A stretch of 64,000 bases of DNA, taken from NCBI GenBank assembly GCA_947177185.1, contig CAMWTJ010000005.1, positions 36,959-100,958 on the forward strand, written 5' to 3'. Made by a program: the position numbers and the translations under genes. The DNA comes from an uncultured Porphyromonadaceae bacterium. Lineage in GTDB: Bacteria > Bacteroidota > Bacteroidia > Bacteroidales > Muribaculaceae. A model generated the notes under the pieces. The model searched no databases. It was not told where the DNA came from and was given only the letters and a program-made list of their open reading frames with translations. Of this stretch, positions 7,928 through 15,854 are shown one piece after another (position 1 is the stretch's first letter; each line of letters starts with the position of its first letter).

Positions 7928-9127
7928 TCAATGATTGTGGCTGTGGCCCTCGGGCACCACTCCCGATGTTTCGGCAAGGCGCACGGCTGTCACACCCGAG
8001 GTCACAACGTTTTCGCCGCCGTTGAGGCCCGATTTGATTCGCACGCGCACGCCGTCAGATGCTCCGAGCGTCACCGGCAGCTTCATGTAGCAGTCGTCGT
8101 CGATGCGCACGTACACGAAATGGCGTCCTTGCTGCTCGGCCACAGCCGCGCGCGGAACGCTCAGCACGGGAGCGTCGCCCCCGGCGCTTGTAAGCCATGC
8201 GTCCACGGTGACTCCCGGGGCGAGGGCGCCGTCGTTTTCCACCTCGAAATACACGGGCACATAGCCGGGCATCGATGCCGGCGCCGCCGGCGCTGAGGTC
8301 ACGCGGCGCGCGTTGAGAGCCACCACATCTTCCGTGCCGGGCACGCGCACGTTCACACCGTCCACTCCGCCTATGTCGCGCCGCAGGCGTTCGGGCACGT
8401 CGACACGCAGCACAAGGCGGCGCGATGCCGACACGGTGGCTATGGGCGTGCCGGCGTCGACGTACTGACCCTGTTTTACATCCAGGCTCACTATGGTGCC
8501 GCCTATAGGGCTGGTGGCGCGTCCGCCTTCGGCGCGGTTGCTGTAGGCCGCACGTGCGCCTTCGTAGTTGGCGCGGGCGGCGTTGTACACGTCGTCGGTC
8601 ACCAGACGTTCCGCATGCAGCGGCTCGAGGCGCTCCAGCTCGCGGCGGGCAGCGTCGAGAGCTGCTTTGGCAGCTGCGTTGGTGTCGCCGCCGGCCACAC
8701 CCGAAGCGTTCACTACGGCCACAGTCTGCCCGGCGCTCAGGCGCGCTCCGGGCATTATCCCGGCGGCTATGCGCACGATACCGGCGGTGGGAGCGGACAC
8801 CACGGCCGAGCCGTCGGCGGCGTCCAGAACCACGCCTGTGGCGCGCACGGTGCTTTTCATCGGGGCCGGCACTATCTTCTCGGCGGCCACGCCGAAGCGC
8901 TCGGCCATGGCGGCGGCCAGAACGATTTCGCCGTCGGCATGTTTCTCTTCCGCGGCGGCTTTTTCGGCCTCCGCGCCGTGGTTGTGGCCCTCGTGGCCCT
9001 TGTGGTTGTGGCCCTCGTGGCTGTGATGGTGGTGGTGATGGCGCAGCTCGTCGTCGGCCGCGTTGTGGCTGTGGCATGCCGTCAGCAGAGCTGCCGCGCA
9101 CAGCAATATGCATGCATGATGTTTCAT
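7928..9127 (-). CDS. RND periplasmic adaptor (CusB/CzcB type), His-rich lipoprotein
   Basis: This is a 399-residue membrane-fusion protein. The ATG at 9127 is chosen because a lipoprotein signal follows at once (CILLCAAALLTAC, lipidated Cys18); upstream codons of the open frame add nothing conserved. Residues ~29-50 form a His-rich stretch, a run of six His and then repeated GHNH/GHEGHNH units, and the protein also ends in GHSHNH. These probably bind metal. The rest follows the HlyD/CusB plan: barrel-sandwich halves (TVRATGVVLDAADGSAVVSA; GGTIVSLDVKQGQYVDAGTP), an alpha-hairpin rich in Ala/Glu, and beta-barrel domains. It is the first gene of the efflux operon, and a -7-like TAATTTTG lies at 9148-9155 on the minus strand. 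It couples the permease to the outer-membrane channel. Confidence 0.9.
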   Translation of the reverse strand: MKHHACILLCAAALLTACHSHNAADDELRHHHHHHSHEGHNHKGHEGHNHGAEAEKAAAEEKHADGEIVLAAAMAERFGVAAEKIVPAPMKSTVRATGVVLDAADGSAVVSAPTAGIVRIAAGIMPGARLSAGQTVAVVNASGVAGGDTNAAAKAALDAARRELERLEPLHAERLVTDDVYNAARANYEGARAAYSNRAEGGRATSPIGGTIVSLDVKQGQYVDAGTPIATVSASRRLVLRVDVPERLRRDIGGVDGVNVRVPGTEDVVALNARRVTSAPAAPASMPGYVPVYFEVENDGALAPGVTVDAWLTSAGGDAPVLSVPRAAVAEQQGRHFVYVRIDDDCYMKLPVTLGASDGVRVRIKSGLNGGENVVTSGVTAVRLAETSGVVPEGHSHNH

Positions 9128-9315
9128 GAGATTACGATTATTTTGCGCAAAATTACGGAATAGACCGTGCAACCCGATTGCAAAGAAAAAGACAGTGGCA
9201 TATTGTGCCTTAATATTAGCCGTTTTGTCGTGTCTGCACCGAATGTAGGATAATTTGGCTACCTTTGCCATGTACGAATCATTTATTGTCTAATAGGCTC
9301 TAATTTCAGGACACT

Positions 9316-10107
9316 ATGCTTTCTCGAACTGTTGTATTCATACTTTGCGTTTTGGCTGCCGCGCGGGGTGCGGCGCAGACCGAGCTGCCGGCGATGGTGG
9401 CCGACACAGTGCCCGCTGTGGCCGTGCAGGCCGACACGATGCGTGCGTATGTGCCGGGCAGTGTGCATTTGGAGCGGCTGCACTACGGTCAGCCGGACGG
9501 ACTGCAGTGGTATCCGTTGTCGCTCATGGAGCCCGGTCTGTCGTTTGCTCCCGTGCCGGTGTATCCGGGCGCGATCTATCGCGGCGACAATATGGAGCTG
9601 ACGGCGTATGTGGGCACCGAGGTATATCCGGGGCTTATGAACAAAGCCACAGGTAGGGCAGGAGTCAGTTTCGGAAACGAACGTCTGAGTTTTTATGCGG
9701 GCGGTATTGTCAACCAATACAGTTTCCACGGAGGGATGATACGCCAGCTCGGACTTTCCGGGAGGATAAGCTTTCGCGCAAACTCGCCGCTTTCGTTCAC
9801 GGTCTTTGCCGATTATTATGCCGATAACAGCGCCCGCGCCATGCCTGGCGGCGGGATGCTACCGCCGTCGATGCTCGGCTTTTACGACGTTTCGCGGTTC
9901 GGCGGATATGCGGACTATCGGATTTCCGAACGCTTCGGCGTGCAGGTGGGAGGCCAGGCAGTGGAGCGCATAGGCCCGCGCAACAGATATGAATTCGAGC
10001 CGATAGCCACGCCTTATGTGATGGTAGGCAGCAAAAAGAAAGTGGCCGTGGGATTGCCCGTTGGACAGATTCTGTACGGCATATTACGGGGGAACGCGCG
10101 GCGATAA
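9316..10107 (+). CDS. Predicted outer-membrane or periplasmic protein of unknown function
   Basis: I do not recognise this 263-residue protein. It has a signal peptide (MLSRTVVFILCVLAAARGAA, cleavage near AAQ) and then a Thr/Val/Asp-rich linker. From about residue 90 there are alternating hydrophobic/aromatic strands (ELTAYVGTEVYPG, VSFGNERLSFYAGGIVNQYS, LSFTVFADYYAD, YADYRISERFGVQVGGQAVE), which look like a small outer-membrane beta-barrel. A -7-like TACCTTTG lies at 9260-9267, about 50 nt upstream, so it probably has its own promoter. It is divergent from the metal-efflux operon and 68 nt before the SPFH gene, which has its own promoter. No function is proposed. Confidence 0.7.
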   Translation: MLSRTVVFILCVLAAARGAAQTELPAMVADTVPAVAVQADTMRAYVPGSVHLERLHYGQPDGLQWYPLSLMEPGLSFAPVPVYPGAIYRGDNMELTAYVGTEVYPGLMNKATGRAGVSFGNERLSFYAGGIVNQYSFHGGMIRQLGLSGRISFRANSPLSFTVFADYYADNSARAMPGGGMLPPSMLGFYDVSRFGGYADYRISERFGVQVGGQAVERIGPRNRYEFEPIATPYVMVGSKKKVAVGLPVGQILYGILRGNARR

Positions 10108-10116
10108 CACTTTGGT

Positions 10117-10147
10117 TTTGAGTTGTCGTATGTTTTTGCTATATTTG
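10117..10147 (+). promoter_or_regulatory. Bacteroidetes-type promoter for the SPFH gene
   Basis: TTTG (10117-10120), 19 nt, then TATATTTG (10140-10147) matches the sigma-ABfr consensus TTTG-N19-21-TAnnTTTG. The ATG lies 28 nt downstream. Confidence 0.7.
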
Positions 10148-10175
10148 CGATATCAAAAATATAAAAAAACACATA

Positions 10176-11102
10176 ATGGAAAAGAACAGTGAATATGCCT
10201 ACAAGGGCACGGTGATAAACGGTTTCGTCATGCTCGCCGTGGAGCTGGTGCTTATACCCATGCTGGTGGGTTCGGCTTTTGTGTTCATGGAGCGGCCGGG
10301 ATTCGTCGTGGCTGTGCTGACGCTGGTGTGGCTGGTGTGCCTCGGCGGCTTTTTCTCGCAGCAGCCCAATAAGGCCCGCGTAATGATTTTCTTCGGCAAG
10401 TACCGCGGCACGTTCACGCGCGACGGTTTTTACTGGGTCAACCCGTTTATGTCGGACCGCAAGCTGTCGCTGCGCCTGCACAACATAGATATAGAACCCA
10501 TAAAGGTCAACGACAAGGTGGGCAACCCGGTGCTCATAGGCATGGTGATAGTGTGGAAGGTGAAGGACACCTACCGCGCCGTGTTCGATGTGGACTCCCC
10601 CGGCACCGCTGTGTCAGCAGGCTCGCTGTTGGCAGCCCATAACCACAGCGTGGCGCTCGAGGCATTTGTGCGCATACAGAGTGACGCGGCGCTGCGCGAG
10701 GTCACAGGCCATTACGCCTACGACAACATAGACGGCGTGCACGACGAAATCACGCTGCGCGGCGGCGGCGATGAGATAAACGACCTGCTGGAACGCAAAA
10801 TCAACGAACGCCTGGCCATGGCCGGTATCGAGGTGGTGGAAGCCCGCCTCAACTATCTGGCCTATGCTCCCGAAATCGCGGCTGTGATGCTGCGCAGGCA
10901 GCAGGCGGCGGCCATTATATCGGCGCGCGAAAAAATAGTGGAAGGCGCGGTGTCCATGGTCAAGATGGCTCTGCGGCAGCTTGAGGAAGAACAGGTGGTG
11001 GAACTCGACGCCGAGCGTAAAGCGGCCATGGTGAGCAATATGCTTGTGGTGCTGTGCGCCGACGAGCCCGCGCAGCCTGTGCTCAACACCGGCTCTCTGT
11101 AG
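10176..11102 (+). CDS. SPFH/Band 7 domain membrane protein
   Basis: This 308-residue protein has two adjacent N-terminal membrane helices (about residues 15-40 and 43-60). The SPFH/Band 7 core follows: QPNKARVMIFFGKYRGTFTR, DGFYWVNPF, RLHNIDIEPIKVNDKVGNPV. The second half is the alpha-helical segment found in stomatin/prohibitin-like proteins (INDLLERKINERLAMAGIEV, YAPEIAAVMLRRQQAAAIIS). Family members assemble into large membrane cages or microdomain scaffolds and often modulate proteases. A strong promoter match precedes it, and it is monocistronic or nearly so: 72 nt and another promoter-like site separate it from tgt. The specific partner is unknown. Confidence 0.88.
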   Translation: MEKNSEYAYKGTVINGFVMLAVELVLIPMLVGSAFVFMERPGFVVAVLTLVWLVCLGGFFSQQPNKARVMIFFGKYRGTFTRDGFYWVNPFMSDRKLSLRLHNIDIEPIKVNDKVGNPVLIGMVIVWKVKDTYRAVFDVDSPGTAVSAGSLLAAHNHSVALEAFVRIQSDAALREVTGHYAYDNIDGVHDEITLRGGGDEINDLLERKINERLAMAGIEVVEARLNYLAYAPEIAAVMLRRQQAAAIISAREKIVEGAVSMVKMALRQLEEEQVVELDAERKAAMVSNMLVVLCADEPAQPVLNTGSL

Positions 11103-11120
11103 CCGCGGGGGCGGGCAAAT

Positions 11121-11152
11121 TTTCGGTATCTCACTTTTTTATCGTAAATTTG
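11121..11152 (+). promoter_or_regulatory. Probable promoter for tgt
   Basis: TAAATTTG at 11145-11152 fits the -7 motif. TTTC at 11121-11124, 20 nt upstream, is an imperfect -33. The tgt ATG follows 22 nt later. Confidence 0.5.
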
Positions 11153-11174
11153 CACTCTAATCACAACATTTGAA

Positions 11175-12305
11175 ATGGATTTTCAGCTACAAGCCACATG
11201 TCCCGGCTCCAACGCACGCGCCGGATTGATAACGACCGACCACGGCACCATACAGACCCCCATATTCATGCCCGTAGGCACACAGGGGGCCGTAAAGGCC
11301 GTGCACATGAGCGAGATGCGCGACCAGGTGAAGGCTCAGATTATACTCGGAAACACCTACCATCTATATCTCCGCCCGGGCATGGACATAATGAGGCGTG
11401 CCGGCGGCCTGCACAAGTTCAACGGTTGGGACCGCCCCATACTCACCGACAGCGGCGGCTTTCAGGTGTTTTCACTCAGCGACCGCCGCAAGCTCACGGA
11501 GGAAGGTGCGCACTTCCGCAGCCATATCGACGGCTCGCGCCATCTGTTCACGCCCGAAAACGTCGTGGACACGCAGCGAATCATTGGTTCCGACATCATG
11601 ATGGCGCTTGACGAGTGCACACCGGGCGATGCCGACCGCGACTACGCCCGCCGCTCCCTGAGCCTGACGCAGCGCTGGCTGGAGCGTGGCTGGAAACATT
11701 TCCGCGAAACCGAACCGCTGTACGGCCACTCGCAGGCGTTTTTCCCGATAGTGCAGGGATGCACATATCCCGACCTGCGCCGCGAGGCTGCGCGCCACGT
11801 GGCCGACCTCGGCGCCGAAGGCAACGCCATCGGCGGCCTCGCTGTGGGAGAGCCCACAGAGGTGATGTATGAGATGATCGAGGTGGTGAACGATATCCTG
11901 CCTGCCGACAGGCCCCGCTACCTGATGGGGGTAGGCACGCCGGCCAATATTCTTGAAGCGATAGACCGCGGAGTCGACATGATGGACTGCGTGATGCCCA
12001 CACGAAACGCGCGCAACGGTATGCTCTTCACCGCCCACGGCACCATGAACATGCGAAACCGCAAGTGGGCCGACGATTTCTCGCCGCTGCAGGAGGACGG
12101 ACCGGCCGAGGTTGACCGCGTGTACAGCAAGGCTTATGTGCGCCACCTCTTCATAGCCGACGAGCTGCTGGCCATGCAGATAGCGTCGATACACAACCTC
12201 GCCTTCTATCTCTGGCTCGCCGGAGAGGCCAGAAAACACATCATAGCCGGCGATTTCCCGACCTGGAAGCGCGACATGCTCGAGCGCGTGACCCGGCGCC
12301 TGTAA
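11175..12305 (+). CDS. tgt: tRNA-guanine transglycosylase (queuosine pathway)
   Basis: This 376-residue enzyme exchanges guanine-34 of GUN-anticodon tRNAs for preQ1. Diagnostic segments are visible: GTQGAVKAVHMSEMRDQVKA, the catalytic-base region LTDSGGFQVFSL, the GGLAVGEP loop, and the nucleophile region DMMDCVMPTRNARNG. The usual C-terminal zinc motif CxCxxC is absent: where YSRAYLRHL-type sequence follows DCDCYTC in other bacteria, this protein has DGPAEVDRVYSKAYVRHL with no cysteine. The downstream His (IASIHNLAFYL) is kept. This may be a lineage feature of Bacteroidetes Tgt, not damage, because the rest is intact. The lptF/G-like gene starts 17 nt downstream and is probably co-transcribed. 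Confidence 0.96.
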   Translation: MDFQLQATCPGSNARAGLITTDHGTIQTPIFMPVGTQGAVKAVHMSEMRDQVKAQIILGNTYHLYLRPGMDIMRRAGGLHKFNGWDRPILTDSGGFQVFSLSDRRKLTEEGAHFRSHIDGSRHLFTPENVVDTQRIIGSDIMMALDECTPGDADRDYARRSLSLTQRWLERGWKHFRETEPLYGHSQAFFPIVQGCTYPDLRREAARHVADLGAEGNAIGGLAVGEPTEVMYEMIEVVNDILPADRPRYLMGVGTPANILEAIDRGVDMMDCVMPTRNARNGMLFTAHGTMNMRNRKWADDFSPLQEDGPAEVDRVYSKAYVRHLFIADELLAMQIASIHNLAFYLWLAGEARKHIIAGDFPTWKRDMLERVTRRL

Positions 12306-12322
12306 CCTTCATTCGTCTGTAC

Positions 12323-13396
12323 ATGTTCAAGATTCTCGACCGCTACATAATACGCAAGTTTCTGGGCACCTACGTGTTTGCCATAGCCCTGCTGCTGGCC
12401 ATTGTGGTCGTGTTCGATGTCAACGAGAAGCTCGACTCCTTTCTGAAGGCGCCGCTGAGAGCCACAATCGTGGACTACTACGTGAACTTCCTGCCGTATT
12501 TCGCCAACCAGTTCTCTCCGCTGTTCACGTTTATCGCGGTGATTTTCTTTACCTCGAAACTGGCAGGCAACAGCGAGATAATAGCCATGCTGAGCACAGG
12601 CATGAGCTTCAGAAGGCTGCTGCGGCCATATCTGATGGCAGCGGCCGTGATTGCAGCCGCCACATTCGCGCTCGACGCGTATATCATACCGCCGGCCAAT
12701 GTGAAGCGCATCGACTACATGAACACGTACGTCAAGAACAAGCGTGTGGACTATGGCTCAAACATCATGCTCATGGTGCAGCCGGGACAGATTGCCTACA
12801 TGAGCCGCTACGACAATATAACCAAGACCGGCGCTAAATTCTCGCTCGAATCTTTCGACGAGAACAAGCAGCTCGTGTCGCGCCTCACCGCGCAGAGCAT
12901 ACGCTGGGACACTCTCTACAACTGGCGCGTTAACGACTACATAATACGCGATTTCCGCGACAACCGCGAATACATAACCAAAGGTTCCGGCCTCGACACC
13001 ATCATACCCTTCGAGCCGCGCGATTTTCTGATAGCCAAGAGCGACCACGAAAAAATGACCACCGCCGACCTTTCGGAATATATCGAAGGACAGCGCCGCA
13101 GGGGCGTGGGCAATATAGCCAGTTTCGAGGTGGAGTACCACCGGCGATACGCCATCACGGCAGCTGCATTCATACTCACCGTGATAGGCATGACGCTGTC
13201 CAGCCGCAAGGTGAAAGGCGGTATGGGTGTGAACATAGGCATCGGACTGGTGCTCAGCTTCAGCTACATACTGTTTATGACCATCACGCAGACCTTTGCT
13301 CTGTCGGGCCTGACATCGCCGCTGGTGGCCATGTGGATTCCCAACACCATTTTCACAATCATTGCGATAGTGCTTTACATGCGCGCGCGGAGGTGA
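12323..13396 (+). CDS. LptF/LptG family LPS export permease
   Basis: This 357-residue YjgP/YjgQ family protein starts with DRYIIRKFLGTYVFAIALLL, the standard N-terminus of the family. It has three membrane helices in the first ~110 residues, a periplasmic beta-jellyroll region (about 115-265), and three helices at the C-terminus (YAITAAAFILTVIGMTLSSR, then two more). With LptB it forms the ABC transporter that extracts lipopolysaccharide from the inner membrane and passes it to LptC/LptA. Location directly after tgt, 17 nt away, is a common Bacteroidetes arrangement. F and G cannot be told apart with confidence here. Confidence 0.9.
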   Translation: MFKILDRYIIRKFLGTYVFAIALLLAIVVVFDVNEKLDSFLKAPLRATIVDYYVNFLPYFANQFSPLFTFIAVIFFTSKLAGNSEIIAMLSTGMSFRRLLRPYLMAAAVIAAATFALDAYIIPPANVKRIDYMNTYVKNKRVDYGSNIMLMVQPGQIAYMSRYDNITKTGAKFSLESFDENKQLVSRLTAQSIRWDTLYNWRVNDYIIRDFRDNREYITKGSGLDTIIPFEPRDFLIAKSDHEKMTTADLSEYIEGQRRRGVGNIASFEVEYHRRYAITAAAFILTVIGMTLSSRKVKGGMGVNIGIGLVLSFSYILFMTITQTFALSGLTSPLVAMWIPNTIFTIIAIVLYMRARR

Positions 13397-13454
13397 ACCA
13401 TCCTGCCGTGTGCTGTGTTTTAGGGATATAATCACCCCCTAAAACAATATTGAC

Positions 13455-13733
13455 ATGGACTATCAGAAACTCGCAGGAGAAGCCGCTGATGTGGCAAAAG
13501 AAAAAGCGGCGCAGGCTGCGGAAGCCGCTAAAGTGGCCGCACAGGCCGAAACCGAGGCAGTGAAAGAAAACGTGCATGAGAAATCGGCCGACGCCACGGC
13601 GTGCGCCAAAGACAAGGCTGAGGCCTTGAAAGAAAAGGCCGCAGGCCTCACCGACAAGGTGAAAAGCGCCGCAGCCGACGCGCTCGACAGCATCGCCGAC
13701 AAACTCCACGGACTGAGCGACAAACTGGACTGA
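13455..13733 (+). CDS. Small Ala/Lys/Glu-rich helical protein of unknown function
   Basis: This 92-residue protein is composed almost entirely of Ala, Lys, Glu, Asp and Val, in 11-residue-like repeats (EKAAQAAEAAKVAAQAETEA; KDKAEALKEKAAGLTDKVKS). It has no signal peptide and no membrane span. The pattern is that of long amphipathic helices, as in LEA-like, apolipoprotein-like or YtxH-tail proteins. Such proteins are often linked to desiccation, envelope stress or lipid binding, but that is only analogy. It lies 58 nt after the LPS permease gene and just before a strong bidirectional terminator. The codon pattern is regular and the reading frame is flanked by sensible spacing, so I consider it real. 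Confidence 0.7.
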   Translation: MDYQKLAGEAADVAKEKAAQAAEAAKVAAQAETEAVKENVHEKSADATACAKDKAEALKEKAAGLTDKVKSAAADALDSIADKLHGLSDKLD

Positions 13734-13766
13734 CGCTGCCCGCGCAGGCAGATAGCCCTGTATGTA

Positions 13767-13806
13767 AAAACGGCAGCCCGGCAGATGTCTGCCGGGCTGC
13801 CGTTTT
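13767..13806. terminator. Bidirectional intrinsic terminator
   Basis: A perfect 19-bp inverted repeat (AAAACGGCAGCCCGGCAGA and its complement) with A4 on one side and T4 on the other sits between two converging genes. It serves the helical-protein gene on the plus strand and the DPP III gene on the minus strand. Confidence 0.9.
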
Positions 13807-13821
13807 ATAATCGGAGCGCGT

Positions 13822-15828
13822 TTATTTCAGCGCGGAGTAGTCGCGGCTGTAGCGCAGCATCTGTGCGTCGTAGTCCTCGCCGTACGACACTTTCACGTCG
13901 ACAATGCTGTCGCCGTCCATCACGGGCGTGTACACGGGGTTGACAAAGCCGCGGTAGGGAGCGATGTCGAGGGCCTCATAGCGCTCGCGCACCTCTTTGT
14001 GGAGCTCGGGGTCCACCTTCACGGCATACTGTTCCACCAGCTGGCGTCCGGCTTCGAAATCGCCGGTGCTGCGTATGCGCTGCACCTCGGCGAGCAGCTG
14101 GCCGAAGAGGCCGCGCAGGGCTTCGTAGTCGTTGATTTTGACAAAAGTCTTGCCGTCGCGCTTCACGAGCTCTATCACATTGGCGTCCTTGCCGTGCTCG
14201 TAGGCCCATTCGGCTATGAGCTTGCGGTTGCGCATGTGGGCTTCCTCCACGTTTTTGCCGGGCTCGATGCGGTTCAGCTGCGTCATCATGCCGTTGAGGA
14301 TATACTTGTAGTATTCGGCCTTGTAGGCGTCGGGATTGTCGAGCAGACCTATCTCAAGCAGTTTCGGATCGGCGAGATAGTAGAGCGCGAACAGGTCGGC
14401 GCGGGCTTCTTCCAGAGTGGAGCCATAGGCTTTGAGGGCGTCGGGGTCGACTCCGGGCAGCAGGCGTCCCGAACCGTGGCCGAGGCACTCGTGCAGGTCG
14501 GTGTGCAGATTGTCGGTGATAAAGAGATAGTCGGCCATGAGTTGGCGCGTGGGTTCGTCAATCACGAATTCCTCGTCAAAACCGTTGCCGTGGTTTGCGG
14601 CGTCGTAGGCCTGGGTGATGTTTTCGAGGGTCACGCTCTTGGAGCCGTGGGCGGCGCGTATCCAGTTGGCGTTCGGCAGGTTGATGCCGATGGGGGTGGC
14701 CGGATAGGAATCACCTGCAAGGATTGCCGCGGTGATTACCTTTGCCGACACGCCTTTCACCTTGTCCTTGCGGAACGAGGGGTCCACAGGCGAGTGGTCC
14801 TCGAACCACTGGGCGTTGGCGCTGAGTGTTTCGGTGCGGCGGCTTGCCGGGATGTTTTTGAAATTGACAATGCTTTCCCACGAGCCTGTCATGCCCAGGG
14901 GGTCGCCATAGCTTTCGATGAAGCCGTTTATGAAGTCGACCTGCGACGCTGTGTCCTCGGCCCATGCTATGGAGTAGTCGTCGAAGGTCTTGAGGTCGCC
15001 CGTGGTGTAGAATTCCACGAGTTTCTCTATGATGTGGCGCTGCGCGTCGTTTTCGGCATAGGCTTTTGCCTTGTCGAGGTTTTCCACTATCTTTTCTATG
15101 GCCGGCGAATACAGGCCTCCTATCTTGTAGACCTGCTCGCTCACCTTGCCGTCGGCACCCTTCACGAGGCGGCTGTTGAGGCCGTAGGACACGGGGGTGA
15201 GGTCGGTGGTGTCTTTCAGCGCTGCATAGTATGCCTCCACCTCGGCCTGCGTGAGGCCGGGGCCGTAGAGGTTGCACGCCGATGTGGCTATGAGGTCGGC
15301 GTTGTCTTCCTGGTTCACGCGTTTGGCCAGGTATTCGGGGTCGAATACTACCCGCACCAGCTCGGCCTTGGTGTCGGCATCGGTGCCGATACGGTCCAGC
15401 TCAGCCTCAAGAAATGCCTGGGAGAACTCCGGCACAAACTTGTCCATGGAGTAGTGGTGGTGTATGCCGTTGCCGAACCACACCTGCTTCATGTACTTCG
15501 AGAAGGCCTTGAAATCCGGGTCGTTTTTGTCGCCGGGATATGAGGTGTAGATTTTTTCGAGCGCGCGGCGCAGAGGCAGGTTGACGGCGCAGTTCTGGTC
15601 CCACATGATGTCGCGGCCCCAGAGGGCAGCCTCGGTGAGATAGTACACAAGGGCTTTCTGATTTACCGTAAGACTGTCGAAGTCGGGCACCTGATAGCGC
15701 AGCACCTCGATGTCGGCAAAGCGGTCGGCGGTGTAATCGAAATCGCTCTCTGCTGTCTGTTGCTGCTGCGAGCAGGCCCATAGAGAGGCGGCGGCAGTAG
15801 CCGCTGCAAGAATACTTAGATGGTTCAT
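13822..15828 (-). CDS. Dipeptidyl-peptidase III family (M49) lipoprotein
   Basis: This 668-residue metallopeptidase carries the six-residue zinc motif HECLGH (His446, Glu447, His451) that is diagnostic of family M49. It is followed by GSGRLLPGVDPDALKAYGST and the third-ligand helix LEEARADLFALYYLADP. The start at 15828 gives a lipoprotein signal (LSILAAATAAASLWAC, Cys19); an ATG 18 nt upstream is also possible. M49 enzymes cleave dipeptides from the N-termini of oligopeptides. The lipid anchor places this one in the envelope, which fits peptide feeding, whereas eukaryotic DPP III is cytosolic. It is the last gene of a minus-strand run after rlmI (26-nt gap) and ends at a strong terminator. 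Confidence 0.92.
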   Translation of the reverse strand: MNHLSILAAATAAASLWACSQQQQTAESDFDYTADRFADIEVLRYQVPDFDSLTVNQKALVYYLTEAALWGRDIMWDQNCAVNLPLRRALEKIYTSYPGDKNDPDFKAFSKYMKQVWFGNGIHHHYSMDKFVPEFSQAFLEAELDRIGTDADTKAELVRVVFDPEYLAKRVNQEDNADLIATSACNLYGPGLTQAEVEAYYAALKDTTDLTPVSYGLNSRLVKGADGKVSEQVYKIGGLYSPAIEKIVENLDKAKAYAENDAQRHIIEKLVEFYTTGDLKTFDDYSIAWAEDTASQVDFINGFIESYGDPLGMTGSWESIVNFKNIPASRRTETLSANAQWFEDHSPVDPSFRKDKVKGVSAKVITAAILAGDSYPATPIGINLPNANWIRAAHGSKSVTLENITQAYDAANHGNGFDEEFVIDEPTRQLMADYLFITDNLHTDLHECLGHGSGRLLPGVDPDALKAYGSTLEEARADLFALYYLADPKLLEIGLLDNPDAYKAEYYKYILNGMMTQLNRIEPGKNVEEAHMRNRKLIAEWAYEHGKDANVIELVKRDGKTFVKINDYEALRGLFGQLLAEVQRIRSTGDFEAGRQLVEQYAVKVDPELHKEVRERYEALDIAPYRGFVNPVYTPVMDGDSIVDVKVSYGEDYDAQMLRYSRDYSALK

Positions 15829-15854
15829 TTCGTCGGAATTATGCATTACGGATA

